Assembly: GCA_016192105.1 (NCBI GenBank)
Contig: JACPUV010000015.1
Coordinates: 1 to 45,984 of the forward strand
Reading direction: 5' to 3'
Source: Sphingobacteriales bacterium
GTDB taxonomy: Bacteria; Bacteroidota; Bacteroidia; Chitinophagales; Chitinophagaceae
Length of the DNA stretch: 45,984 bases
This document shows, piece after piece, positions 8,701 to 15,683 of this stretch. Numbering within the stretch: position 1 is the first letter of the stretch; each line of letters opens with the position of its first letter. A program made the position numbers and the translations under genes. Below the pieces are notes generated by a model. It was given only the letters and a program-made list of their open reading frames with translations, did not search any database and was not told the origin of the DNA.

Positions 8701-11700
8701 CGGGAACTCAAATGTCTTCTTCTCCTTGTTTAATGTGAGGAAATGATAACCTGCTGCCTGCTCTTTATTTATCTGGTGAACGACAAACAGGTTTTCAGCG
8801 GCCGTTCCCAGTTCAATGCTGGCTTTCTCCCCTGGTTCCACCGTTGTTTTCCGGTTGCCGGTCCAAAGATACTCCGGGCGGTTGAGCCGGGTACTTTTCT
8901 CATCAATCAGTTCGATATATTTTACATCCTTAACTTCATCCCCGTTTTTGCCGGTAGCTGTAATTTCAATTATATAAAATCCGGGTGCAAATTTTGAATC
9001 CTGGACTCCGATCGTTGAACTTTCCTTTACTGTATCTGTCTTATTTACAATTTCGGTTCCTTTTTCCCAGTTTTTGAAATCCGATTCGTTATCGTATTCG
9101 TCATAAGGAAAGGAATTGATGTAGTCCTCTTTCGACATGACAAACAGGTCCGGTCTCTCCCAGAAGCGGGCGCGGATCAGCCGCTTTTCTTCCCTGAGTT
9201 TGCTGATCAACACTTTTACAGAGGCTGGCTCGAATTCCCCGTTCATGTTTTCTGTACGGATACTCAGTGATCTAAGACTGTCGGCCGGTAGGGTTGGGGG
9301 AATATTGCTTCGCAGCACCAGGGCCTTGTAGCTGACTGACACTGATTTCTCCCCGCTGCGGGTCTCTCCATTGATGTCAGTGATATCCGCATAAACGGTA
9401 TAGTCAAATACCGGTTCAAACTTTTTCCCGATTTTCAGATCGGGGATCGCAGTAAATTCGACGGTGAATTTTCCATCCTTATCGGTCTTTGCTTCTCCGT
9501 GTGTAATTTCCATGGAGGCAGTTGGGGGCTGCCACCAACGCCAGATCAGCCAGGGATAGAGGAACCTGGGTACACGCACTACCCGGTATTTTACCGTGGC
9601 TCCATCAATATTATTTCCGGCATAGGCTTTGGCGATCCCGGTTACTTTTATTGTATCATTCACTTTATACGTGCCTTTGACAGGTTCGTAGTCAACGTAG
9701 AATTTCGGGCGTTTATATTCTTCCACCTTAAATCCGGCCTGCCCGTTATCTGTTTTGTTGTAGAGGCTGAATTGCCCGTTTAGTCCGCCTGAGGGCAACT
9801 GGAATTTCCCGGAAAAGGATCCGAATTCATTGGTCTTCAGTTCCAGGCTGTCCACGTCCTTATAATTCGCGTCCCTGAGGTAAACGGTCGTGGAGTATCC
9901 CTGCTTTACCCCTGCTTTTTTCTCCTTTGTAGTACGGCTTAATACAATCCCTTTAAAATACAGGGTCTGCCCCGGCCGGTAAATGGCCCGGTCGGTAAAA
10001 AGATGAACAGATATAATCTCTTTGTCTTCGGTTTTCTCCTGGCCGCGGTACCAGTAATAATCATTTTCGTAATCATTCATGAAAAGCCGGTCCTTTTCAT
10101 ATTTTATATCGAGCAGGAAGGAGTAGTTACGGTACTCATTTTCGGTGGATTTTGGTTTCTCCATAATGAAAAACCCGTTCGCATCTGTTGTGTACAGTTT
10201 TCCTTTCCCTTTTATGTATTTAGACTGTTTGTAATCATATTTCTGTTCCCATACCTGTACGCTGGCATTGGCCAGGGGCTGGCCGGTTTCGCGGTGCAGG
10301 ACAAAATAGTCATTATCATTAGTGACATAGCTGATAGCCGAAACATAAAAATAGCGGGCGCCCAGCAGGGATTTCCGGCTGCTGAAATTCTCATCGGAAG
10401 AGGCAAATAAAATGTATTCGCCAGGAGGAAGTCCGTCTATTTTGATCTCCACTTTGTGCTCCTGCAGGTCATTCGTGACAGGAAGGGGTTGCCGCCATGA
10501 TTTTATGGGGCTGGCTTTGAGCAGGGCCGGCCAGAATTTTTCATCGTACTGGTTTTCCAGCGTACTCCTGAGTTTGTCATCTGCTTTGATCAGTCGCAGG
10601 TAGAGTCCCTCCATATTTTTATAGGTCACCAGGGAACGAAAAGCGAGCTCCGGGCCATTTACCTTTTCCAGGCTGAATTCGAAACTGCGGCTGTTGATGG
10701 ATTGCAACAGGTTCCAGGCATTGATCTTTCCTTCGGAGGAATCTTTCTGTAACTGTAATTTTTCACAGATTTCTTTAGCTGTCATGCGGGCAAACCGGTG
10801 GGTGGTATCTCCATACGGTTTATAATCGTTTGCCTGTTCATTATAATATTGTGCCAGCAGGTACCAGGCCTGGGAAGCGGCCGGGAGTGCTTCATACTGA
10901 CGGGCGATATGGTTGACCGCATGGAAGTAAAGGCCGTCTTTATCCGGGTGCGTGGAGTTCGATTTGACAAATTCTATCCGCAGGATATCCGCGTCGATCA
11001 GCGCATCGGGTTTGCTGTCATTAAGGTGAAATGAGATCAGCTCCTGGTAGATCAGCAGAGCTTTGTGTTGTAAGGAAAGGGAATCCCTGGTCACAAATTT
11101 CTTGTGTATGAAGTCCGCTGCGGGATCAAAGGCGCTGGCCTGGTCAATTTCAAAGGCATAAGCCGGTTTATCGAGGTCCTGTTCGTCGTTTTCAAAATAG
11201 GAGAGGGCCTGGTGGGCCAGCAGGTCATAGAGCGTGGGGCGCAAATGGCGCATATTTCCTTTGAGGATGATCGCGTCGTAGGCCTCCAGCCTGGTTTGCT
11301 GCAGTTGTTTTACGTTTTTGACTGACTGCAGGTAGAGCTCACTGATCTTCTTATGAAAATCTTCCGCGCCCCAGGTTGCCATATCGGTTTTACTGAACCG
11401 GGCGGTTCGGGTCCGGTCCATCAGTTGCCAGCGGTGCTGCTCGTAATAATTCCAGTACATACCGGCCACGATACTTTTCAGGATGGAACTACCGGGCTCA
11501 GTGACCTGTTTCAGTTCTTTTTCCATTTCGGAGATGGACAGGGGCTCATTTTCTTCCCGGGTCACTGACTGGAGTTCGGCTATATATACCAGTGATTTGA
11601 TGACCTGTACCTCCTGTTTGTCTTTTTTGGCCAGGGTATAGATCTTTTTTACTTCGGCCAGGGCGGATTTGGGCAGGGCTTTCTGGCTCAGGTCTGTGAC

Positions 11701-11814
11701 CTTCTTCCACTCTTTTTCATAGGTCTTTACCGGTTGCTGGCTGTTGCTGTTCATGACTAAAACGCAAATTAGGGGGAGGAGGAGGAAAAGGTTTCTCAGT
11801 TGCTGCATTTTCAT
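5719..11814 (-). CDS. Bacterial alpha-2-macroglobulin family protein with thioester motif
   Basis: The 2,031-aa exported protein begins with a signal peptide (MKMQQLRNLFLLLPLICVLV, cleavage near residue 26; the cysteine lacks a good lipobox). The MG2 domain starts near residue 605 (HLFTDRAIYRPGQTLYFKG); the A2M domain lies near 1255 (FFPELRTDITGAIEFSFTMP); the thioester site is CAEQ at 1482-1485 within YPYECAEQTW, followed by an alpha-toroid segment; a receptor-like C-terminal domain ends with PEFSAHSEG. In this family proteases cleave a bait region and are trapped through the Cys-Gln thioester. Here all thioester residues are kept. The usual bacterial partner, penicillin-binding protein 1C (pbpC), is absent. 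A -7-like TACCTTG is at 11831-11837. Bacteroidota proteins of this size and layout are common; the in vivo target is not known. Confidence 0.92.
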   Translation of the reverse strand: MKMQQLRNLFLLLPLICVLVMNSNSQQPVKTYEKEWKKVTDLSQKALPKSALAEVKKIYTLAKKDKQEVQVIKSLVYIAELQSVTREENEPLSISEMEKELKQVTEPGSSILKSIVAGMYWNYYEQHRWQLMDRTRTARFSKTDMATWGAEDFHKKISELYLQSVKNVKQLQQTRLEAYDAIILKGNMRHLRPTLYDLLAHQALSYFENDEQDLDKPAYAFEIDQASAFDPAADFIHKKFVTRDSLSLQHKALLIYQELISFHLNDSKPDALIDADILRIEFVKSNSTHPDKDGLYFHAVNHIARQYEALPAASQAWYLLAQYYNEQANDYKPYGDTTHRFARMTAKEICEKLQLQKDSSEGKINAWNLLQSINSRSFEFSLEKVNGPELAFRSLVTYKNMEGLYLRLIKADDKLRSTLENQYDEKFWPALLKASPIKSWRQPLPVTNDLQEHKVEIKIDGLPPGEYILFASSDENFSSRKSLLGARYFYVSAISYVTNDNDYFVLHRETGQPLANASVQVWEQKYDYKQSKYIKGKGKLYTTDANGFFIMEKPKSTENEYRNYSFLLDIKYEKDRLFMNDYENDYYWYRGQEKTEDKEIISVHLFTDRAIYRPGQTLYFKGIVLSRTTKEKKAGVKQGYSTTVYLRDANYKDVDSLELKTNEFGSFSGKFQLPSGGLNGQFSLYNKTDNGQAGFKVEEYKRPKFYVDYEPVKGTYKVNDTIKVTGIAKAYAGNNIDGATVKYRVVRVPRFLYPWLIWRWWQPPTASMEITHGEAKTDKDGKFTVEFTAIPDLKIGKKFEPVFDYTVYADITDINGETRSGEKSVSVSYKALVLRSNIPPTLPADSLRSLSIRTENMNGEFEPASVKVLISKLREEKRLIRARFWERPDLFVMSKEDYINSFPYDEYDNESDFKNWEKGTEIVNKTDTVKESSTIGVQDSKFAPGFYIIEITATGKNGDEVKDVKYIELIDEKSTRLNRPEYLWTGNRKTTVEPGEKASIELGTAAENLFVVHQINKEQAAGYHFLTLNKEKKTFEFPATEADRGGYSAGWIFVKNSRFYQINFRVDIPWTNKELKIEYASYRDKTLPGAEEKWKLRINGYRNDKVAAEILGSMYDASLDQFESHKWSKPEVWPTHYDYKTWDGSSNFNNLQSVIRDFPEQQYKSVNKSYDEILATSHASHEYYKLGEKKLEGTYFLSYATIRPSATMDGRVLEENLENRATTDSVVFNYNEVPAQNKQQPHSGDVKIRKNFSETAFFFPELRTDITGAIEFSFTMPEALTKWKFMALAHTKDAAFGYSTKEIVTQKELMVQPNPPRFLREGDKMEFSSKIVNLTDKELTGTARLELFDATTNQSVDGWFRNAFPTQYFTVGAGQSEAVKFPVDVPYLFNKALVWRIVARSGNYSDGEENSMPVLTNRMLVTESLPLNMKGSGSRNFSFEKLRNSGSSESLQHHALTVEYTSNPAWYAVQALPYLMEYPYECAEQTWNRYYANSLAAYISNSSPKIKQVFEQWKTTDTAALMSNLQKNPELKAVLLEETPWVLEAGTEAQQKKNIALLFDMVKMSEALNSSFAKLKKMQSPNGGFVWFTGGPDDRYITQYIVTGIGHLKKLNAFAPGQEAYLKSILTLAIPYLDRKIKEDYDGLIKNKVNLKTYSPGYTEIQYLYMRSFFPDYDVAKTSLTAYHFYRGKLAGNWLKQSKYMQGMIALTLSRTGDTKTPIAILKSLKETSILIEELGRYWKNQSWGWFWYQMPVETQSLLIEAFQEAGKDNGTADELKTWLLKNKQANNWKTTKATAEACYALLIQGTNWLSIEPVVEIKLGNTSIKSTDAGAEAGTGYFKKTIEAQKINASQGEISVTVSQPPTPNPQPSTTWGSVYWQYFEDLDKITTAETPLKLSKKLFVQTNSDRGPVITPVNEGDIIKVGDKIKVRVELRVDRDMEYVHMKDMRAAALEPVNVLSSYKWQDGLGYYESTKDASTNFFFSYLRKGTYVFEYELFATHAGNFSNGVTSIQCMYAPEFSAHSEGVRINIE

Positions 11815-12224
11815 GCGTCAGAATTTAGTACAAGGTAATTAATCTGTTGTGGGAATAAGATGCTTTTGGACAGGGTATTTCATAAAATTACGTGAACGCC
11901 GTTCCCTTTTTTGGAGTTATGGCGGGAATGCTGCCGGTTCCCTGCGGAGACCCGGCCCGGAAGGAGTGGACAGCTCAGTCTTTTTATCGCCGGGCCCCTG
12001 CGGGGATCCTGGATGGGTTTATGGCCGGGAATTTTCGCGGTCCGGCTGGGTACGGAAACCTGCAAAGCAAATCCTTTGCCTGTCTGGATTCCTGCAATTT
12101 CCCGCAGAAAGCAGCTTTTTATACCCGGGCCTTTAACATTTTGTTACTCAGTTTTTCCGGCAGATGGCACGGGTTTGGAAATACTGACTGTGTGAACAAG
12201 TTTGATAACCTTAAATCTATTGTC
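11815..12224. other. 410-bp intergenic region between divergent genes
   Basis: Divergent spacer between the macroglobulin gene and the DUF4476 gene. Several frames are open, including one that continues into the DUF4476 gene from 11892, but translations are rich in W, G, R and P with no recognisable domain, and a signal peptide begins only at 12225. Apart from the -7-like TACCTTG for the minus-strand gene (11831-11837) I see no defined element. Confidence 0.6.
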
Positions 12225-12959
12225 ATGAAAAAAATCTTTACACTCTTTGTTTCTTCCTTATTCTCGCTGTCCCTGCTGGCCTTTGATGGCTCCCGGCTTA
12301 GTATTTCTTCCTTATCTACCAGCAAGGAGCTGAAAATAGAAGTGGACGGGCGAAAATTCAGCATGAAGAACAACAGTATTACCCTGGGTTATACGACTGA
12401 CGGTTACCACCAGGTGAAAATCTTCCGCGACAGCAAACGCAATGGCTGGGGCTTTGGCCGGCGCGAGGAGGTGGTTTACAAAGGCTCCATTTTCCTGAAA
12501 AGAGGATACCATACGGATATTACCGTGAACCGGTTTGGTAAAGTCCTGATCGACGAGCGCCGGATCGACCTGGATGATGACTGGTACCAGGAGGAAGATG
12601 AGTATTATGATACAAACAACGGGTATGACAATGACCGGGAGAATGACAACAGAGGCTGGAACGGCGGGTATGGCAATGTGATGAAAGCCGGCGAATTTGA
12701 ATCCGTAAAAGAATCCCTCCGGAAAGAATGGTTTGAAACCAACCGGCTCCAGTCCACGAAATTCATTATCGATAAGAACAACTTCACCACCCGGCAGGTA
12801 AAAGAACTGATGCAGCTCTTTACTTTCGAGAACAATAAACTGGAAGTGGCGAAATACGCGTACAGCAAAACGGTTGACAAGAGGAATTATTACCACGTAA
12901 ATGAGGAGTTAACCTTCAGCAGCAGTAAGGAAGAGCTGGCACGATTTATCAGGCAGTGA
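12225..12959 (+). CDS. Exported DUF4476 domain protein
   Basis: The 244-aa product starts with a signal peptide (MKKIFTLFVSSLFSLSLLAF). A beta-rich N-terminal part (about residues 20-110) is followed by an acidic, Asp/Asn/Gly-rich linker (about 115-150) and a C-terminal helical DUF4476 domain (about 150-243) with the typical segment TRQVKELMQLFTFENNKLEV. The domain is common in exported Bacteroidota proteins and has no established function. The open frame extends upstream to 11892, but I chose the ATG at 12225 because it directly precedes the signal peptide. A strong hairpin terminator follows. Confidence 0.88.
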   Translation: MKKIFTLFVSSLFSLSLLAFDGSRLSISSLSTSKELKIEVDGRKFSMKNNSITLGYTTDGYHQVKIFRDSKRNGWGFGRREEVVYKGSIFLKRGYHTDITVNRFGKVLIDERRIDLDDDWYQEEDEYYDTNNGYDNDRENDNRGWNGGYGNVMKAGEFESVKESLRKEWFETNRLQSTKFIIDKNNFTTRQVKELMQLFTFENNKLEVAKYAYSKTVDKRNYYHVNEELTFSSSKEELARFIRQ

Positions 12960-12992
12960 ACGAGACTGAAAACAGCAGCAATTCTATAGCAC

Positions 12993-13020
12993 AGAACCCC
13001 TCCGGATTCGGAGGGGTTCT
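12993..13020 (+). terminator. Rho-independent terminator, probably bidirectional
   Basis: A perfect 12-bp stem AGAACCCCTCCG / CGGAGGGGTTCT with the tetraloop GATT is followed on the plus strand by TATATTTT. It lies 33 bp after the DUF4476 gene and 56 bp after the end of the converging sucD, and is suitable for both. Confidence 0.9.
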
Positions 13021-13075
13021 TATATTTTAAAAGCGGGGCGTTTTTGAATCCCATTCAGTAGTCACTGTGTACAAC

Positions 13076-13951
13076 TCACTTCTTCAGCACTTCCGCCATC
13101 TTCTTCCCGATATCGGCCGGGCTGCTTACCACATGGATTCCGCATTCGGTCATGATCTTCATCTTCGCAGCGGCAGTATCATCTGCTCCGCCTACAATGG
13201 CCCCGGCATGCCCCATCCGGCGGCCGGGAGGAGCTGTTTGCCCGGCGATAAAACCGACAACGGGTTTTTTATTTCCGGTTTCTTTGATCCAGCGGGCGGC
13301 CTCGGCTTCCATACCGCCTCCGATTTCACCGATCATTACGACCGCATCGGTTTCGGGATCATTCATAAATAATTCAACGGCTTCTTTGGTCGTGGTGCCA
13401 ATGATGGGGTCACCACCAATACCTACGGCAGTCGAAATGCCCAGCCCGGCCTTTGCCACCTGGTCGGCTGCTTCGTATGTAAGGGTGCCTGATTTGGAAA
13501 CAATACCCACGCGTCCGGGGATGAATACAAAACCGGGCATGATGCCCACTTTGCTTTCACCGGCGGTGATCACACCCGGACAATTGGGGCCTACCAGGCG
13601 GGTGATTTTTCCCTGCAGGTAGTTTTTTACTTTAACCATGTCCTGTACCGGGATACCTTCGGTGATACAAACCACCAGGCGGATACCTGCATCGGCCGCT
13701 TCCATGATCGCATCTGCGGCAAAGGCCGGTGGTACGAAAATGATACTCACATCGGCGCCGGTTGTTTTTACACAATCGGCCACGGTATTGAATACCGGCC
13801 TGTCGAGGTGGGAACTGCCTCCTTTGCCGGGGGTAACACCTCCGACTACATTGGTTCCGTATTCAATCATCTGGGTGGCATGAAAAGTGCCTTCTGTGCC
13901 GGTAAATCCCTGTACCAGGATCTTAGAATTTTTATTGACGAGGATACTCAT
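13076..13951 (-). CDS. sucD: Succinate-CoA ligase, alpha subunit
   Basis: The 291-aa protein is the CoA-binding and catalytic subunit of succinyl-CoA synthetase (TCA cycle; succinyl-CoA + ADP or GDP + Pi gives succinate + NTP + CoA). It has the N-terminal CoA-binding Rossmann domain ([10 protein letters not shown] at 15-24, [18 protein letters not shown] at 40-57) and the phosphohistidine loop GHAGAI with His248. Length is typical. The beta subunit gene sucC, adjacent in many bacteria, is not in the window, so the subunits are encoded apart. A -7 element TACTTTTG lies at 13973-13980, 21 nt before the ATG. Confidence 0.97.
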   Translation of the reverse strand: MSILVNKNSKILVQGFTGTEGTFHATQMIEYGTNVVGGVTPGKGGSSHLDRPVFNTVADCVKTTGADVSIIFVPPAFAADAIMEAADAGIRLVVCITEGIPVQDMVKVKNYLQGKITRLVGPNCPGVITAGESKVGIMPGFVFIPGRVGIVSKSGTLTYEAADQVAKAGLGISTAVGIGGDPIIGTTTKEAVELFMNDPETDAVVMIGEIGGGMEAEAARWIKETGNKKPVVGFIAGQTAPPGRRMGHAGAIVGGADDTAAAKMKIMTECGIHVVSSPADIGKKMAEVLKK

Positions 13952-13972
13952 AGCATGATCTTAAAAGTGCTG

Positions 13973-13980
13973 CAAAAGTA
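13973..13980 (-). promoter_or_regulatory. -7 element of sucD
   Basis: TACTTTTG on the minus strand matches TAnnTTTG and lies 21 nt upstream of the sucD start codon, in the 63-bp gap after mlaF. It suggests that sucD has its own promoter and is not only read from mlaE-mlaF. Confidence 0.55.
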
Positions 13981-14014
13981 AGGCATTTGGGCTGTTTAAC
14001 TGCCTACTTTATTG

Positions 14015-14851
14015 TTAGCCCAGGTCGGGGGGAGGGGCTCCTTTCCCGATGAGCGCATCCATATTCCGGTGATTGGGGATGCGGCCGGTTTCTTCCAGCA
14101 TCCGCATATCCTTGGCGTCCTGGAGGAATTCGGAGGCGAAAATAAAACTGTTCAGGCGTTCATTCTTACTGAAAATGATGTCCCTCTTGGATCCTTCCCA
14201 TTCTTTGCGGCCCTGGTACATGTACAGGATATAGTCGCCGATTTCCATCACACTGTTCATATCATGGGTATTCACCACGGTGGTCATATTGAATTCTATC
14301 GTGATTTCTTTGATCAGCTTATCGATTACCAGGGAGGTTTGCGGATCCAGTCCCGAATTGGGTTCATCGCAAAACAGGTATTTGGGGTTCAGCACAATGG
14401 CCCGGGCCAGGGCTACCCTTTTTTTCATTCCCCCGCTCAGTTCTGCCGGAAATTTTTTATTTACCCCATCCAGGTTCACGCGATTCAGCACTTCGTTTAC
14501 CCGGTCCAGCTTCTTTTTAAGCGGATCATGGGTAAACATACTGAGGGGGAACATGATATTTTCCTCCACGTTCAGGCTGTCAAACAGGGCCGAACCCTGG
14601 AAGAGCATGCCGATCTCTTTCCGGATCGCTGTTTTCTCTTCGCCTCTCATAGCCGTAAAGTCCTGGCCGCTGTAGAGTACTTCGCCGCTGTCCGGTTCAA
14701 ATAATCCCACGATGCATTTTTGCAGCACGGTTTTCCCGCTGCCGCTGGCGCCGATGATCAGGTTGCACTGCCCGGCTTTCATTTGGGCGCTTACGTCTTC
14801 GATCACCACCCGGCCATCAAAACTTTTCTTTATGTTTTTTACTTCGATCAT
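14015..14851 (-). CDS. mlaF: ABC transporter ATP-binding protein, MlaF type
   Basis: The 278-aa ATPase drives the Mla-type phospholipid transporter between inner and outer membranes. It contains Walker A GASGSGKT (34-41), the Q-loop Gln85 in MLFQGSALF, the signature LSGGMKKR (138-145), Walker B YLFCDEP (158-164) and the H-loop His196 (NTHDMNS). The FQGSALFDSL segment and the GGMKKR signature are typical of MlaF/Ttg2A. It starts 8 bp after mlaE, so the two form an operon. The MCE (MlaD-like) protein usually encoded next is not here. Confidence 0.93.
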   Translation of the reverse strand: MIEVKNIKKSFDGRVVIEDVSAQMKAGQCNLIIGASGSGKTVLQKCIVGLFEPDSGEVLYSGQDFTAMRGEEKTAIRKEIGMLFQGSALFDSLNVEENIMFPLSMFTHDPLKKKLDRVNEVLNRVNLDGVNKKFPAELSGGMKKRVALARAIVLNPKYLFCDEPNSGLDPQTSLVIDKLIKEITIEFNMTTVVNTHDMNSVMEIGDYILYMYQGRKEWEGSKRDIIFSKNERLNSFIFASEFLQDAKDMRMLEETGRIPNHRNMDALIGKGAPPPDLG

Positions 14852-14859
14852 GGATGCGG

Positions 14860-15597
14860 TTACAGGAGTAAGGCGGATAAAATATAGTCAGCAAATAATA
14901 TCAGGATACAGCTTACCACCACGGCTTTTGTACTGGCCCGGCCAATCTCCAGGGCCCCTCCCTTCACATAGTAGCCGTAAAAGGCGGGAATACTGGAAAT
15001 GATAAAGGAAAATACATAGGCTTTGATCAGCGCGAATATTACATTATAGGGTACAAAATATTCCAGGAGTCCTTTGTCATAAATATTGCCGGAAAGGATG
15101 CCCGCCATGGTACCGGCCAATCGCCCGCCCCAGATGCCCAGGGCCATGGCAATGATCACCAGCAGGGGGATCATCAGCAGGGCGGCCGCAATTTTCGGGA
15201 GGATCAGGTAGGTCTTGGTATTCACGCCCATGATTTCGAGCGCATCGATCTGCTCGCTGACCCGCATATTACCCAGTTCGCTGGCGATCCGGCTGCCGGC
15301 CACACCAGCCAGTACAATACAGACGAGGGTAGGAGCGAATTCAAGGATCACGGTGTCGCGGACAATTTGCGCAATAGTAGAGGGGGGAATCAGGGGGCTG
15401 ACTAACTGGTAAGCCGTCTGGATCGTGGATACCGCCCCGATAAATACGGAGATGATGGCCACAATGCCCAGGGAGCCAAAACCGATTTCCGTGCACTGGT
15501 GAATAAACTCTTTCCAGTACATCTTATGATTTTCCGGCCGGGTGAACATCCCCCGGATCATTAGTAAATAACGGCCTATGTCGTTAAAAATAGTCAT
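14860..15597 (-). CDS. mlaE: ABC transporter permease, MlaE family
   Basis: The 245-aa permease has the MlaE fold: an N-terminal amphipathic helix, the GSLGIVAIISVFIGAV segment near residue 35, the conserved ELGNMRVSEQIDALEIMGV coupling region (about 107-125) and several transmembrane helices ending at the C-terminus. It forms the membrane channel of the lipid transporter with MlaF. A TATCTTAG element (15606-15613) lies 8 nt before the ATG. Confidence 0.93.
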   Translation of the reverse strand: MTIFNDIGRYLLMIRGMFTRPENHKMYWKEFIHQCTEIGFGSLGIVAIISVFIGAVSTIQTAYQLVSPLIPPSTIAQIVRDTVILEFAPTLVCIVLAGVAGSRIASELGNMRVSEQIDALEIMGVNTKTYLILPKIAAALLMIPLLVIIAMALGIWGGRLAGTMAGILSGNIYDKGLLEYFVPYNVIFALIKAYVFSFIISSIPAFYGYYVKGGALEIGRASTKAVVVSCILILFADYILSALLL

Positions 15598-15605
15598 ACC
15601 GGGTG

Positions 15606-15613
15606 CTAAGATA
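15606..15613 (-). promoter_or_regulatory. Putative -7 element of mlaE
   Basis: TATCTTAG on the minus strand differs from TAnnTTTG at one position. It ends 8 nt before the mlaE ATG and follows the malic-enzyme terminator by about 16 bp. Confidence 0.45.
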
Positions 15614-15629
15614 CACGAAGCAAAGAGAA

Positions 15630-15652
15630 AAGCCAGTGGCGGGCCACCGGCT
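15630..15652 (-). terminator. Terminator of the malic enzyme gene
   Basis: AAGCCAGTGGC and GCCACCGGCTT form an 11-bp stem with one A-C mismatch. On the minus strand it is followed by TTTCTCTTTG. It lies 31 bp after the maeB stop codon. Confidence 0.75.
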
Positions 15653-15683
15653 TCTTTGTTTTCTGTTTTTTAAAGGGGAAACC

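Noticed and set aside
11892..12224. N-terminal extension of the DUF4476 protein
   Set aside because: A signal peptide begins at 12225; the extension would bury it, and the composition is unlike coding sequence.
14012..14704. 230-codon plus-strand frame opposite mlaF
   Set aside because: Antisense of a clear ATPase gene; translation is His/Phe/Gly-rich as expected for a shadow frame.
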